Shown here: positions 23,084 to 34,080 of the stretch, one piece after another
How the letters are laid out: every line of letters starts with the position of its first letter
Numbering within the stretch: position 1 is the first letter of the stretch
From: Pseudeuparius sepicola
Taxonomy: Eukaryota > Arthropoda > Insecta > Coleoptera > Anthribidae
Direction: 5' to 3'
Length of the DNA: 64,000 nt
Assembly (NCBI GenBank): GCA_963920635.1
Contig: OY987298.1
Span: 85,631,454-85,695,453, forward strand
Notes under the pieces: generated by a model
Told to the model about the DNA's origin: nothing
The model's database searches: none
Seen by the model: the letters and a program-made list of their open reading frames with translations, nothing else
Program-made: the position numbers and the translations under genes

Positions 23084-24383
23084 ATCGGGGATAATTTTGG
23101 AGTATTTGCTGAATTCCGCTGTTTCTACGTCGATTCACTGTTTTCTCGTACTTTAGTTTTTATGTGAATTTCGATAGGAAATGTTCTTTTCGGGTCACTT
23201 TCCGAGTATTTCTCTTAACCTTAGTAGTTAGAACAGTGTGTGAAAACAGTTTTTGCGAAATTGGATGGGAAATTTTGGAATCAGGGATAATATCGAAATA
23301 ATGGCTTAATTCCGCTGGTTCTTCATCGATTCTCTGTTTTCTCGTAACTTTAGTTCCTATGTGAATTTCGATAGGAAATGTTCCTTTCGTGTATTCCTCT
23401 TAACCTTAGTAGTTAGAACAGTGTGTGAACACAGTTTTTGCGAATTTGGATGGGAAATTGTGGAATCAGGGATAATTTCGAAGTAATTGCTGAATTCCGC
23501 TGGTTCCTCGTCGATTCTCTGTTTTCTCGTAACTTTAGCTTTTTTGGGAATTTCGATAGGAAATGTTCTTTTCGGGTTACTTTCCGAGTATTTCTCTTAA
23601 CCTTACTAGTTAAACAGTGTGTGAACACAGTTTTTGCGAATTTGGATGGGAAATTGTGGAATCAGGGATAATTTCGAAGTAATTGCTGAATTCCGCTGGT
23701 TCCTCGTCGATTCTCTGTTTTCTCGTAACTTTAGCTTTTTTGGGAATTTCGATAGGAAATGTTCTTTTCGGGTTTCTTTCCGAGTATTTCTCTTAACCTT
23801 AGTAGTTAGAACAGTGTGTGAAAACAGTTTTTGCGAAATTGGATGGGAAATTTTGGAATCAGGGATAATTTCGGAGTATTTGCTGAATTGCGCTGGTTCT
23901 ACGTCGATTCACTGTTTTCTCGTAACTTTAGTTTTTATGTGAATTTCGATTCGAAATGTTCTTTCCGTGTTACTTTCTATGTATTTCTCTTTAAATGAAT
24001 CCTTAGAACAGTGTGTGAACACAGCTTTCGCGAAATTGGATGGGAAATTATGGAATCAGGGATAATTTCGAAGTAATTGCTGAATTCCGCTGGTTCCTCG
24101 TCTATTCTCTGTTTTCTCGTAACTTTAGTTTTTTTGTGAATTTCGATAGGAAATGTTCTTTTCGTGTTACTTTCCGAGTATTTCTCTTAACCTTAGTAGT
24201 TAGAACACTGTGTGAATACAATTTTTGCGAAATTGGATGGAAAATTATTGAATCAGGGATAATTTCGGAGTATTGCTGAATTCCGCTGGTTCCTCGTCTA
24301 TTCTCTGTTTTCTCGTAACTTTAGTTTTTTTGTGAATTTCGATAGGAAATGTTCTTTTCGTGTTACTTTCTGTGTATTTCTCC
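23084..24383 (+). repeat. forward run, 1,300 bp, with local monomer duplication
   Basis: About 6.6 monomers. The monomers beginning near 23438 and 23634 are a 196-bp direct duplication. Compare 5.42-5.61 kb, where it is single. It ends at an unusual junction (TTTCTCC|AGCAGAACC). Confidence 0.92.
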
Positions 24384-24701
24384 AGCAGAACCAGCGGAAT
24401 TCAACAATTACTTTGTAATTATCCCTTATTAAATAATTTCCCATCCAATTTCGCATAAACTGTCACATATTGTTCTAACTACTAAGGTTATAGAGAAATA
24501 CACGGAAAGTATCCCGGAAAGAACATTTCCTATCGAAATTCACATAAAAACTAAAGTTACGAGAAAACAGAGAATCGACGAGGAACCAGCGGAATTCAGC
24601 AATTACTTCGAAATTATCCCTGATTCAATAATTTCCCATCCAATGTCGCAAAAACTGTGTTCACACACTGTTCTAACTAAGGTTAAGAGAAATACACGGA
24701 A
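24384..24701 (-). repeat. inverted segment without spacer, aberrant junctions
   Basis: D2-type inverted sequence entered at TTTCTCC|AGCAGAACCAGCGG instead of the ATGAGTC junction. It leaves directly into forward DNA at ACACGGAAATTTCTCTTAAG. It is the only inverted segment of 41 that lacks the 70-bp spacer. Confidence 0.9.
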
Positions 24702-25039
24702 ATTTCTCTTAAGCTGAATTGCGCCGGTTCTACGACAATTCTGTTTTCTTGTAACTTTAGTTTTTATGTGAATTTCGATTGGAAATGTTTTGTGAATACA
24801 CAGAAAGTTACAAGAAATGTTACTTTCTGTGTATTTCTCTTAAAATGAGTCCTAACAACAGCGTGTGAAAGCAGTTTATGCGAAATTGGATGGTAAATTA
24901 AGGAATCAGGGATAATTTCGATGTAATTGCTGAATTCCGCTGGTTCCTCGTCTATTCTCTGTTTTCTCGTAACTTCAGTTTTTTTGTGAATTTCGATAGG
25001 AAATGTTCTTTTCGTGTTACTTTCTTCTTTAAATGAGTC
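24702..25039 (+). repeat. forward run, 338 bp
   Basis: About 1.7 monomers, matching about 20.13-20.46 kb (offset 4,577). It contains the hairpin at 24795. Confidence 0.92.
24795..24835. repeat. imperfect hairpin (one arm mismatch)
   Basis: AAAGTTAC variant of the 41-bp hairpin. Confidence 0.88.
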
Positions 25040-25487
25040 TAAAGTTACGAGAAAACAGAGAATCGACGAAGAACCAGCGGAATTCAGTAATTACTTTGAA
25101 ATTATCCCTGATTAAATAATTTCCCATCCAATTTCGCACTGTCACATATTGTTCTAACTACTAAGGTTAAAAGAAATACAGGGAAAGTAACCCGAAAAGA
25201 ACATTTCCTATCGAAATTCACATAAAAACTAAAGTTACGAGAAAACAGAGAATCGACGAGGAACCAGCGGAATTCAGCAATTACTTCGAAATTATCCCTG
25301 ATTCAATAATTTCCCATCCAATTTCGAAAAAACTGTGTTCACACACTGTTCTACTACTAAGGTTAAGAGAAATACACGGAAATAACCCGAAAAGAATACT
25401 TCCTATCGAAATTCACATAAAAACTAAACAAAGAACGTAAGATTGTGAGTGTAGATGTGAAAACAAGAAACTCAAAGTTAGAAAACA
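25040..25487 (-). repeat. inversion cassette, class D1, damaged spacer
   Basis: Inverted 25040-25428; spacer 25429-25487 (12 bp deleted). Matches 20463-20851 at an offset of 4,577 up to the spacer. Confidence 0.92.
25429..25487 (+). repeat. cassette spacer with 12-bp deletion, chimeric
   Basis: The left part, with its upstream block, matches the 20.13-20.89 kb block. The right part continues as the 1.49-3.24 kb block (GGGGATAATT). The segment AAAGTGATAGCA is missing at the join, so two large array blocks meet inside this spacer. Confidence 0.85.
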
Positions 25488-27304
25488 ATCGGGGATAATT
25501 TTGGAGTATTTGCTGAATTCCGCTGTTTCTACGTCGATTCACTGTTTTCTCGTACTTTAGTTTTTAATGTGAATTTCGATAGGAAATGTTCTTTTCGGGT
25601 CACTTTTCGTGTATTTCTCTTAAAATGGGTCTTTAGAACAGTGCGTGAACACAGTTTTCGCGAAATTGGATGGAAAGTTATTGAATCAGGGATAATTTCG
25701 GAGTATTTGCTGAATTCTCTGTTTTCTCTAAACTTTAGTTTTTTTGTGAATTTCGATAGGAAACGTTCTTTTCGTGTTACTTTCTGTGTATTTCTCTTAA
25801 CCTTAGTAGTTAGAACAGTGTGTGAACACAGTTTTTGCGAATTTGGATGGGAAATTGTGGAATCAGGGATAATTTCGGAGTATTTGCTGAATTGCGCTGG
25901 TTCTACGTCGATTCACTGTTTTCTCGTAACTTTAGTTTTTATGTGAATTTCGATTCGAAATGTTCTTTCCGTGTTACTTTCTGGGTATTTCTCTTTAAAT
26001 GAGTCCTTAGAACAGTGTGTGAACACAGCTTTCGCGAAATTGGATGGGAAATTATGGAATCAGGGATAATTTCGAAGTAATTGCTGAATTCCGCTGGTTC
26101 CTCGTCTATTCTCTGTTTTCTCGTAACTTTAGTTTTTTTGTGAATTTCGATAGGAAATGTTCTTTTCGTGTTACTTTCCGAGTATTTCTCTTAACCTTGG
26201 TAGTTAGAACACTGTGTGAATACAATTTCTGCGAAATTGGATGGAAAATTATTGAATCAGGGATAATTTCGGAGTATTGCTGAATTCCGCTGGTTCCTCG
26301 TCGATTCTCTGTTTTCTCGAAACTTTAGTTTTTTTGTGAATTTCGATAGGAAATTTTCTTTTCGTATTACATTCCGTGTATTTCTCTTAAAATGAGTCCT
26401 TAGAACAGCGTGTGAAAACAGTTTTTGCGAAATTGGATGAGAAATTATGGAATGAGGGATAATTTCGGAGTATTGGCTGAATTCCGCTGGTTCTACGTCG
26501 ATTGTCTGTTTTCTCGTAACTTTAGTTTTTATGTGATTTCGATAGGAAATGTTCTTTTCGTATTACATTCCGTGTATTTCTCTTAAAATGAGTCCTTAGA
26601 ACAGCGTGTGAAAACAGTTTTTGCGAAATTGGATGAGAAATTATGGAATCAAGGATAATTTTGGAGTATTTGCTGAATTCCGCTGGTTCTACGTCGATTC
26701 TCTGTTTTCTCGTAACTTTAGTTTTCGATTGGAAATGTTCAATTCGAATTACATTCCGTGTATTTCTTTTAAAATTAGTACTTAGAACAGTGTGTGAAAA
26801 CAGTTTTTGCGAAATTGGATGGGAAATTATCGAATCACGGATAGTTTCGGAGTATTTGCTGAATTCCGCTGGTTCTACGTCGAATCTGTTTTCTCGTAAC
26901 TTTAGTTTTTATGTGAATTTCGATAGGAAATGTTCTTTTCGGGTTACTTTCCGAGTATTTCTCTTAAGCTGAATTGCGCCGGTTCTACGACAAATCTGTT
27001 TTCTCGTAACTTTAGTTTTTATGTGAATTTCGATTGGAAATGTTTTGTGAATACACAGAAAGTAACAAGAAATGTTACTTTCTGTGTATTTCTCTTAAAA
27101 TAAGTCCTAACAACAGGGTGTGAAAGCAGTTTATGCGAAATTGGATGGTAAATTAAGGAATCAGGGATAATTTCGAAGTAATTGCTGAATTCCGCTGGTT
27201 CCTCGTCTATTCTCTGTTTTCTCGTACCTTTCTTTTTTCGTGTGAATTTCGATAGGAAATGTTCCTTTCGTGTTACTTTCTGTGCATTTATCTTTAAATG
27301 AGTC
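25488..27304 (+). repeat. forward run, 1,817 bp
   Basis: About 9.2 monomers, matching 1500 to about 3290 at an offset of 23,988. It contains the hairpin at 27050. Confidence 0.92.
27050..27090. repeat. perfect hairpin, 17-bp arms
   Basis: Same as the 3062 element, with perfect arms. Confidence 0.9.
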
Positions 27305-27539
27305 TAAAGTTACGAGAAAACAGTGAATCGACGTAGATCCAGCGGAATTCAGCAAATACTCCGTAATTATTCCTGATTCCGTAACTTCCCATCCAATTTC
27401 GCATAAACTGTTTTCACACACTGTTCTAAGGTCTCATTTTAAGAGAAATACACGGAAATAACCCGAAAAGAATACTTCCTATCGAAATTCACATAAAAAC
27501 TAAAAAAGAAAAAGTGAGAGCACTCAAAGTTAGAAAACA
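27305..27539 (-). repeat. inversion cassette, class Sa, truncated spacer
   Basis: Inverted 27305-27504; spacer remnant 27505-27539. The whole cassette is missing from the homologous position near 3300. Confidence 0.92.
27505..27539 (+). repeat. truncated cassette spacer (35 bp)
   Basis: Only the 3-prime half of allele B remains (AAGAAAAAGTGAGAGC to AAAACA). About 35 bp from CAAAGAACG onward are missing, probably through slippage between A-rich stretches. Confidence 0.85.
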
Positions 27540-28974
27540 ATCGGGGAAAATTTTGGAGTATTTGCTGAATTCCGCTGTTTCTACGTCGATTCACTGTTTT
27601 CTCGTAACTTTAGTTTTTTTTTGTGAATTTCGATAGGAAATGTTCTTTTCGTGTTACTTTCTGTGTATTTCTCTTAAAATGAGACCTTAGAACAGTGTGT
27701 GAAAACAGTTTATGCGAAATTGGATGGGAAGTTACGGAATCAGGAATAATTTCGGAGTATTTGCTGAATTCCGCTGGATCTACGTCGATTCACTGTTTTC
27801 TCGTATCTTTAGTTTTTATGTGAATTTCGATTGGAAATGTTCTTTTCAGGTTACTTTCCGAGTATTTCTCTTAACCTTAGTAGTTAGAACACTGTGTGAA
27901 TACAATTTTTGCGAAATTGGATGGAAAATTATTGAATCAGGGAAAATTTCGGAGTATTGCTGAATTCCGCTGGTTCCTCGTCGATTCTCTGTTTTCTCGA
28001 AACTTTAGTTTTTTTGTGAATTTCGATAGGAAATGTTCTTTTCGTTTTACATTCCGTGTATTTCTCTTAAAATGAGTCCTTAGAACAGCGTGTGAAAACA
28101 GTTTTTGCGAAATTGGATGAGAAATTATGGAATGAGGGATAATTTCGGAGTATTTGCTGAATTCCGCTGGTTCTACGTCGATTGTCTGTTTTCTCGTAAC
28201 TTTAGTTTTTATGTGATTTCGATAGGAAATGTTCTTTTCGTATTACATTCCGTGTATTTCTCTTAAAATGAGTCCTTAGAACAGCGTGTGAAAACAGTTT
28301 TTGCGAAATTGGATGAGAAATTATGGAATCAAGGATAATTTTGGAGTATTTGCTGAATTCCGCTGGTTCTACGTCGATTCTCTGTTTTCTCGTAACTTTA
28401 GTTTTCGATTGGAAATGTTCAATTCGAATTACATTGCGTGTATTTCTTTTAAAATTAGTACTTAGAACAGTGTGTGAAAACAGTTTTTGCGAAATTGGAT
28501 GGGAAATTATCGAATCACGGATAGTTTCGGAGTATTTGCTGAATTCCGCTGGTTCTACGTCGAATCTGTTTTCTCGTAACTTTAGTTTTTATGTGAATTT
28601 CGATAGGAAATGTTCTTTTCGGGTTACTTTCCGAGTATTTCTCTTAAGCTGAATTGCGCCGGTTCTACGACAATTCTGTTTTCTCGTAACTTTAGTTTTT
28701 ATGTGAATTTCGATTGGAAATGTTTTGTGAATACACAGAAAGTTACAAGAAATGTTACTTTCTGTGTATTTCTCTTAAAATGAGTCCTAACAACAGCGTG
28801 TGAAAGCAGTTTATGCGAAATTGGATGGTAAATTAAGGAATCAGGGATAATTTCGAAGTAATTGCTGAATTCCGCTGGTTCCTCGTCTATTCTCTGTTTT
28901 CTCGTAACTTCAGTTTTTTTGTGAATTTCGATAGGAAATGTTCTTTTCGTGTTACTTTCTTCTTTAAATGAGTC
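27540..28974 (+). repeat. forward run, 1,435 bp
   Basis: About 7.3 monomers. From about 28323 it matches 35441 onward (offset 7,118). It contains the hairpin at 28730. Confidence 0.92.
28730..28770. repeat. imperfect hairpin (one arm mismatch)
   Basis: AAAGTTAC variant of the 41-bp hairpin. Confidence 0.88.
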
Positions 28975-29431
28975 TAAAGTTACGAGAAAACAGAGAATCG
29001 ACGAAGAACCAGCGGAATTCAGTAATTACTTTGAAATTATCCCTGATTAAATAATTTCCCATCCAATTTCGCACTGTCACATATTGTTCTAACTACTAAG
29101 GCTAAAAGAAATACAGGGAAAGTAACCCGAAAAGAACATTTCCTATCGAAATTCACATAAAAACTAAAGTTACGAGAAAACAGAGAATCGACGAGGAACC
29201 AGCGGAATTCAGCAATTACTTCGAAATTATCCCTGATGCAATAATTTCCCATCCAATTTCGAAAAAACTGTGTTCACACACTGTTCTACTACTAAGGTTA
29301 AGAGAAATACACGGAAATAACCAGAAAAGAATACTTCCTATCGAAATTAACATAAAAACTAAACAAAGAACGTAAGATTGTGAGTGTAGATGTGAAAACA
29401 AGAAAGTGATAGCACTCAAAGTTAGAAAACA
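28975..29431 (-). repeat. inversion cassette, class D1, short spacer
   Basis: Inverted 28975-29363; spacer 29364-29431 (68 bp). Carries CTAAGGCTAAAAG and CCTGATGCAATAA, as at 11.2, 36.2 and 52.4 kb. Confidence 0.92.
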
Positions 29432-30165
29432 ATCGGGGAAAATTTTGGAGTATTTGCAGAATTCCGATGTTTCTACGTCGATTCACTGTTTTCTCGTAAC
29501 TTTAGTTTTTATGTGAATTTCGATAGGAAATGTTCTTTTCGGGTCACTTTTCGTGTATTTCTCTTAAAATGGGTCTTTAGAACAGTGCGTGAACACAGTT
29601 TTCGCGAAATTTTATGGGAAGTTATTGAATCAGGGATAATTTCGGGGTATTTGCTGAATTCCGCTGGATCTACGTCGATTCACTGTTTTCTCGTATCTTT
29701 AGTTTTTATGTGAATTTCGATTGGAAATGTTCTTTTCGGGTTACTTTCCGAGTATTTCTCTTAACCTTAGTAGTTAGAACAGTGTGTGAAAACAGTTTTT
29801 GCGAAATTGGATGGGAAATTTTGGAATCAGGGATAATTACGGAGTATTTGCTGAATTGCGCTGGTTCTACGTCGATTCGCTGTTTTCTCGTAACTTTAGT
29901 TTTTATGTGAATTTCGATTCGAAATGTTCTTTCCGTGTTACTTTCTGGGTATTTCTCTTTAAATGAGTCCTTAGAACAGTGTGTGAACACAGCTTTCGCG
30001 AAATTGGATGGGAAATTATGGAATCAGGGATAATTTCGAAGTAATTGCTGAATTCCGCTGTTCCTCGTCTATTCTCTGTTTTCTCGTAACTTTAGTTTTT
30101 TTGTGAATTTCGATAGGAAATGTTCCTTTCGTGTTACTTTCTGTGCATTTATCTTTAAATGAGTC
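29432..30165 (+). repeat. forward run, 734 bp
   Basis: Matches 43622-44355. It lacks the extra monomer of 11811-12007 and one G in CCGCTGTTCCTCG near 30060. Confidence 0.92.
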
Positions 30166-30435
30166 TAAAGTTACGAGAAAACAGTGAATCGACGTAGATC
30201 CAGCGGAATTCAGCAAATACTCCGAAATTATTCCTGATTCCGTAACTTCCCATCCAATTTCGCATAAACTGTTTTCACACACTGTTCTAAGGTCTCATTT
30301 TAAGAGAAATACACGGAAATAACCCGAAAAGAATACTTCCTATCGAAATTCACATAAAAACTAAACAAAGAACGTAAGATTGTGAGTTTAGATGTGAAAA
30401 CAAGAAAAAGTGAGAGCACTCAAAGTTAGAAAACA
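30166..30435 (-). repeat. inversion cassette, class Sa
   Basis: Inverted 30166-30365; spacer 30366-30435 (allele B). 30176-30314 is a perfect reverse complement of forward 30557-30695 as read. Confidence 0.93.
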
Positions 30436-31349
30436 ATCGGGGAAAATTTTGGAGTATTTGCTGAATTCCGCTGTTTCTACGTCGATTCACTGTTTTCTCG
30501 TAACTTTAGTTTTTTTGTGAATTTCGATAGGAAATGTTCTTTTCGTGTTTCTTTCTGTGTATTTCTCTTAAAATGAGACCTTAGAACAGTGTGTGAAAAC
30601 AGTTTATGCGAAATTGGATGGGAAGTTACGGAATCAGGAATAATTTCGGAGTATTTGCTGAATTCCGCTGGATCTACGTCGATTCACTGTTTTCTCGTAT
30701 CTTTAGTTTTTATGTGAATTTCGATTGGAATAGTTCTTTTCAGGTTACTTTCCGAGTATTTCTCTTAACCTTAGTAGTAGAACAGTGTGTGAACACGGTT
30801 TTTGCGAAATTGGATGGGATATTATTGAATCAGGCATAATTTCGGAGTATTTGCTGAATTCCGCCGGTTCTACGACATTTCTGTTTTCTCGCAACTTTAG
30901 TATTATTGTGAATTTCGATAGGAAATATTCTTTTCGTGTTGCTTTAGGTGTATTTCTCTTAAAATGAGTTCTTAGAACAGTGTGTCAAAACAGTTTTTGC
31001 GAAATTGGATGGGAAATTATCGAATCACAGATAATTTCGGAGTATTTGCTGAATTTCGCTGGTTATACGTCGATGCACTGTTTTCTCGTAACTTTAGTTC
31101 CTATGTGAATTTCGATAGGAAATGTTCCTTTCGTGTATTTCTCTTAACCTTAGTAGTTAGAACAGTGTGTGAACACAGATTTTGCGAAATTGGATGGGAA
31201 ATTGTGGAATCAGGGATAATTTCGAAGTTGCTGAATTCCGCTGGTTCCTCGTCTATTCTCTGTTTTCTCGTAACTTTAGTTTTTTTGTGAATTTCGATAG
31301 GAAATGTTCTTTTCGTGTTACTTTCTGTGTATTTATCTTTAAATGAGTC
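30436..31349 (+). repeat. forward run, 914 bp
   Basis: About 4.6 monomers. It carries TGGAATAGTTC near 30727, GAATTTCGC (EcoRI lost) near 31052 and a 4-bp loss in GAAGTTGCTG near 31226. Confidence 0.92.
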
Positions 31350-31812
31350 TAAAGTTACGAGAAAACAGAGAATCGACGAAGAACCAGCGGAATTCAGCAA
31401 TTACTTTGTAATTATCCCTTATTAAATAATTTCCCATCCAATTTCGCATAAACTGTCACATATTGTTCTAACTACTAAGGTTAAGAGAAATACACGGACA
31501 GTATCCCGGAAAGAACATTTCCTATCGAAATTCACTTAAAAACTAAAGTTACGAGAAAACAGAGAATCGACGAGGAACCAGCGGAATTCAGCAATTACTT
31601 CGAAATTATCCCTGATTCAATAATTTCCCATCCAATTTCGCAAAAACTGTGTTCACACACTGTTCTACTACTAAGGTTAAGAGAAATACACGGAAATAAC
31701 CCGAAAAGAATACTTCCTATCGAAATTCACATAAAAACTAAACAAAGAACGTAAGATTGTGAGTGTAGATGTGAAAACAAGAAAAAGTGATAGCACTCAA
31801 AGTTAGAAAACA
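31350..31812 (-). repeat. inversion cassette, class D2
   Basis: Inverted 31350-31742; spacer 31743-31812 (allele A). Matches 47318-47780. Confidence 0.93.
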
Positions 31813-33617
31813 ATCGGGGAAAATTTTGGAGTATTTGCTGAATTCCGCTGTTTCTACGTCGATTCACTGTTTTCTCGTAACTTTAGTTTTTATGTGAATT
31901 TCGATAGGAAATGTTCTTTTCGTTTTACATTCCGTGTATTTCTCTTAAAATGAGTCCTTAGAAAAGCGTGTGAAAACAGTTTTTGCGAAATTGGATGAGA
32001 AATTATGGAATGAGGGATAATTTCGGAGTATTTGCTGAATTCCGCTGGTTCTACGTCGATTGTCTGTTTTCTCGTAACTTTAGTTTTTATGTGATTTCGA
32101 TAGGAAATGTTCTTTTCGTATTACATTCCGTGTATTTCTCTTAAAATGAGTCCTTAGATCAGCGTGTGAAAACAGTTTTTGCGAAATTGGATGAGAAATT
32201 ATGGAATCAAGGATAATTTTGGAGTATTTGCTGAATTCCGCTGGTTCTACGTCGATTCTCTGTTTTCTCGTAACTTTAGTTTTCGATTGGAAATGTTCAA
32301 TTCGAATTACATTCCGTGTATTTCTTTTAAAATTAGTACTTAGAACAGTGTGTGAAAACAGTTTTTGCGAAATTGGATGGGAAATTATCGAATCACGGAT
32401 AGTTTCGGAGTATTTGCTGAATTCCGCTGGTTCTACGTCGAATCTGTTTTCTCGTAACTTTAGTTTTTATGTGAATTTCGATAGGAAATGTTCTTTTCGT
32501 GTTACTTTCCTAGTATTTCTCTTAACCTTAGTAGTTAGAACACTGTGTGAATACAATTTTTGCGAAATTGGATGGAAAATTATTGAATCAGGGAAAATTT
32601 CGGAGTATTGCTGAATTCCGCTGGTTCCTCGTCGATTCTCTGTTTTCTCGAAACTTTAGTTTTTTTGTGAATTTCGATAGGAAATGTTCTTTTCGTTTTA
32701 CATTCCGTGTATTTCTCTTAAAATGAGTCCTTCGAACAGCGTGTGAAAACAGTTTTTGCGAAATTGGATGAGAAATTATGGAATGAGGGATAATTTCGGA
32801 GTATTTGCTGAATTCCGCTGGTTCTACGTCGATTGTCTGTTTTCTCGTAACTTTAGTTTTTATGTGATTTCGATAGGAAATGTTCTTTTCGTATTACATT
32901 CCGTGTATTTCTCTTAAAATGAGTCCTTAGAACAGCGTGTGAAAACAGTTTTTGCGAAATTGGATGAGAAATTATGGAATCAAGGATAATTTTGGAGTAT
33001 TTGCTGAATTCCGCTGGTTCTACGTCGATTCTCTGTTTTCTCGTAACTTTAGTTTTCGATTGGAAATGTTCAATTCGAATTACATTCCGTGTATTTCTTT
33101 TAAAATTAGTACTTAGAACAGTGTGTGAAAACAGTTTTTGCGAAATTGGATGGGAAATTATCGAATCACGGATAGTTTCGGAGTATTTGCTGAATTCCGC
33201 TGGTTCTACGTCGAATCTGTTTTCTCGTAACTTTAGTTTTTATGTGAATTTCGATAGGAAATGTTCTTTTCGGGTTACTTTCCTTCTTAAGCTGAATTGC
33301 GCCGGTTCTACGACAATTCTGTTTTCTCGTAACTTTAGTTTTTATGTGAATTTCGATTGGAAATGTTTTGTGAATACACAGAAAGTAACAAGAAATGTTA
33401 CTTTCTGTGTATTTCTCTTAAAATGATTCCTAACAACAGCGTGTGAAAGCAGTTTATGCGAAATTGGATGGTAAATTAAGGAATCAGGGATAATTTCGAA
33501 GTAATTGCTGAATTCCGCTGGTTCCTCGTCTATTCTCTGTTTTCTCGTAACTTCAGTTTTTTTGTGAATTTCGATAGGAAATGTTCTTTTCGTGTTACTT
33601 TATTCTTTAAATGAGTC
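31813..33617 (+). repeat. forward run, 1,805 bp, contains start of 16,176-bp unit
   Basis: About 9.2 monomers. The 16,176-bp unit begins at 32350. It contains the hairpin at 33373 and the single copy difference at 32733 (CTTCGAACAG). Confidence 0.92.
33373..33413. repeat. perfect hairpin, 17-bp arms
   Basis: Same as the 4353 element, including the shortened host monomer. Confidence 0.9.
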
Positions 33618-34080
33618 TAAAGTTACGAGAAAACAGAGAATCGACGAAGAACCAGCGGAATTCAGTAATTACTTTGAAATTATCCCTGATTAAATAATTT
33701 CCCATCCAATTTCGCATAAACTGTCACATATTGTTCTAACTACTAAGGTTAAAAGAAATACAGGGAAAGTAACCCGAAAAGAACATTTCCTATCGAAATT
33801 AACATAAAAACTAAAGTTACGAGAAAACAGAGAATCGACGAGGAACCAGCGGAATTCAGCAATTACTTCGAAATTATCCCTGATTCAATAATTTCTCATC
33901 CAATTTCGAAAAAACTGTGTTCACACACTGTTCTACTACTAAGGTTAAGAGAAATACACGGAAATAACCCGAAAAGAATACTTCCTATCGAAATTCACAT
34001 AAAAACTAAACAAAGAACGTAAGATTGTGAGTGTAGATGTGAAAACAAGAAAAAGTGATAGCACTCAAAGTTAGAAAACA
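33618..34080 (-). repeat. inversion cassette, class D1
   Basis: Inverted 33618-34010; spacer 34011-34080 (allele A). Matches 9023-9485. Confidence 0.93.
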
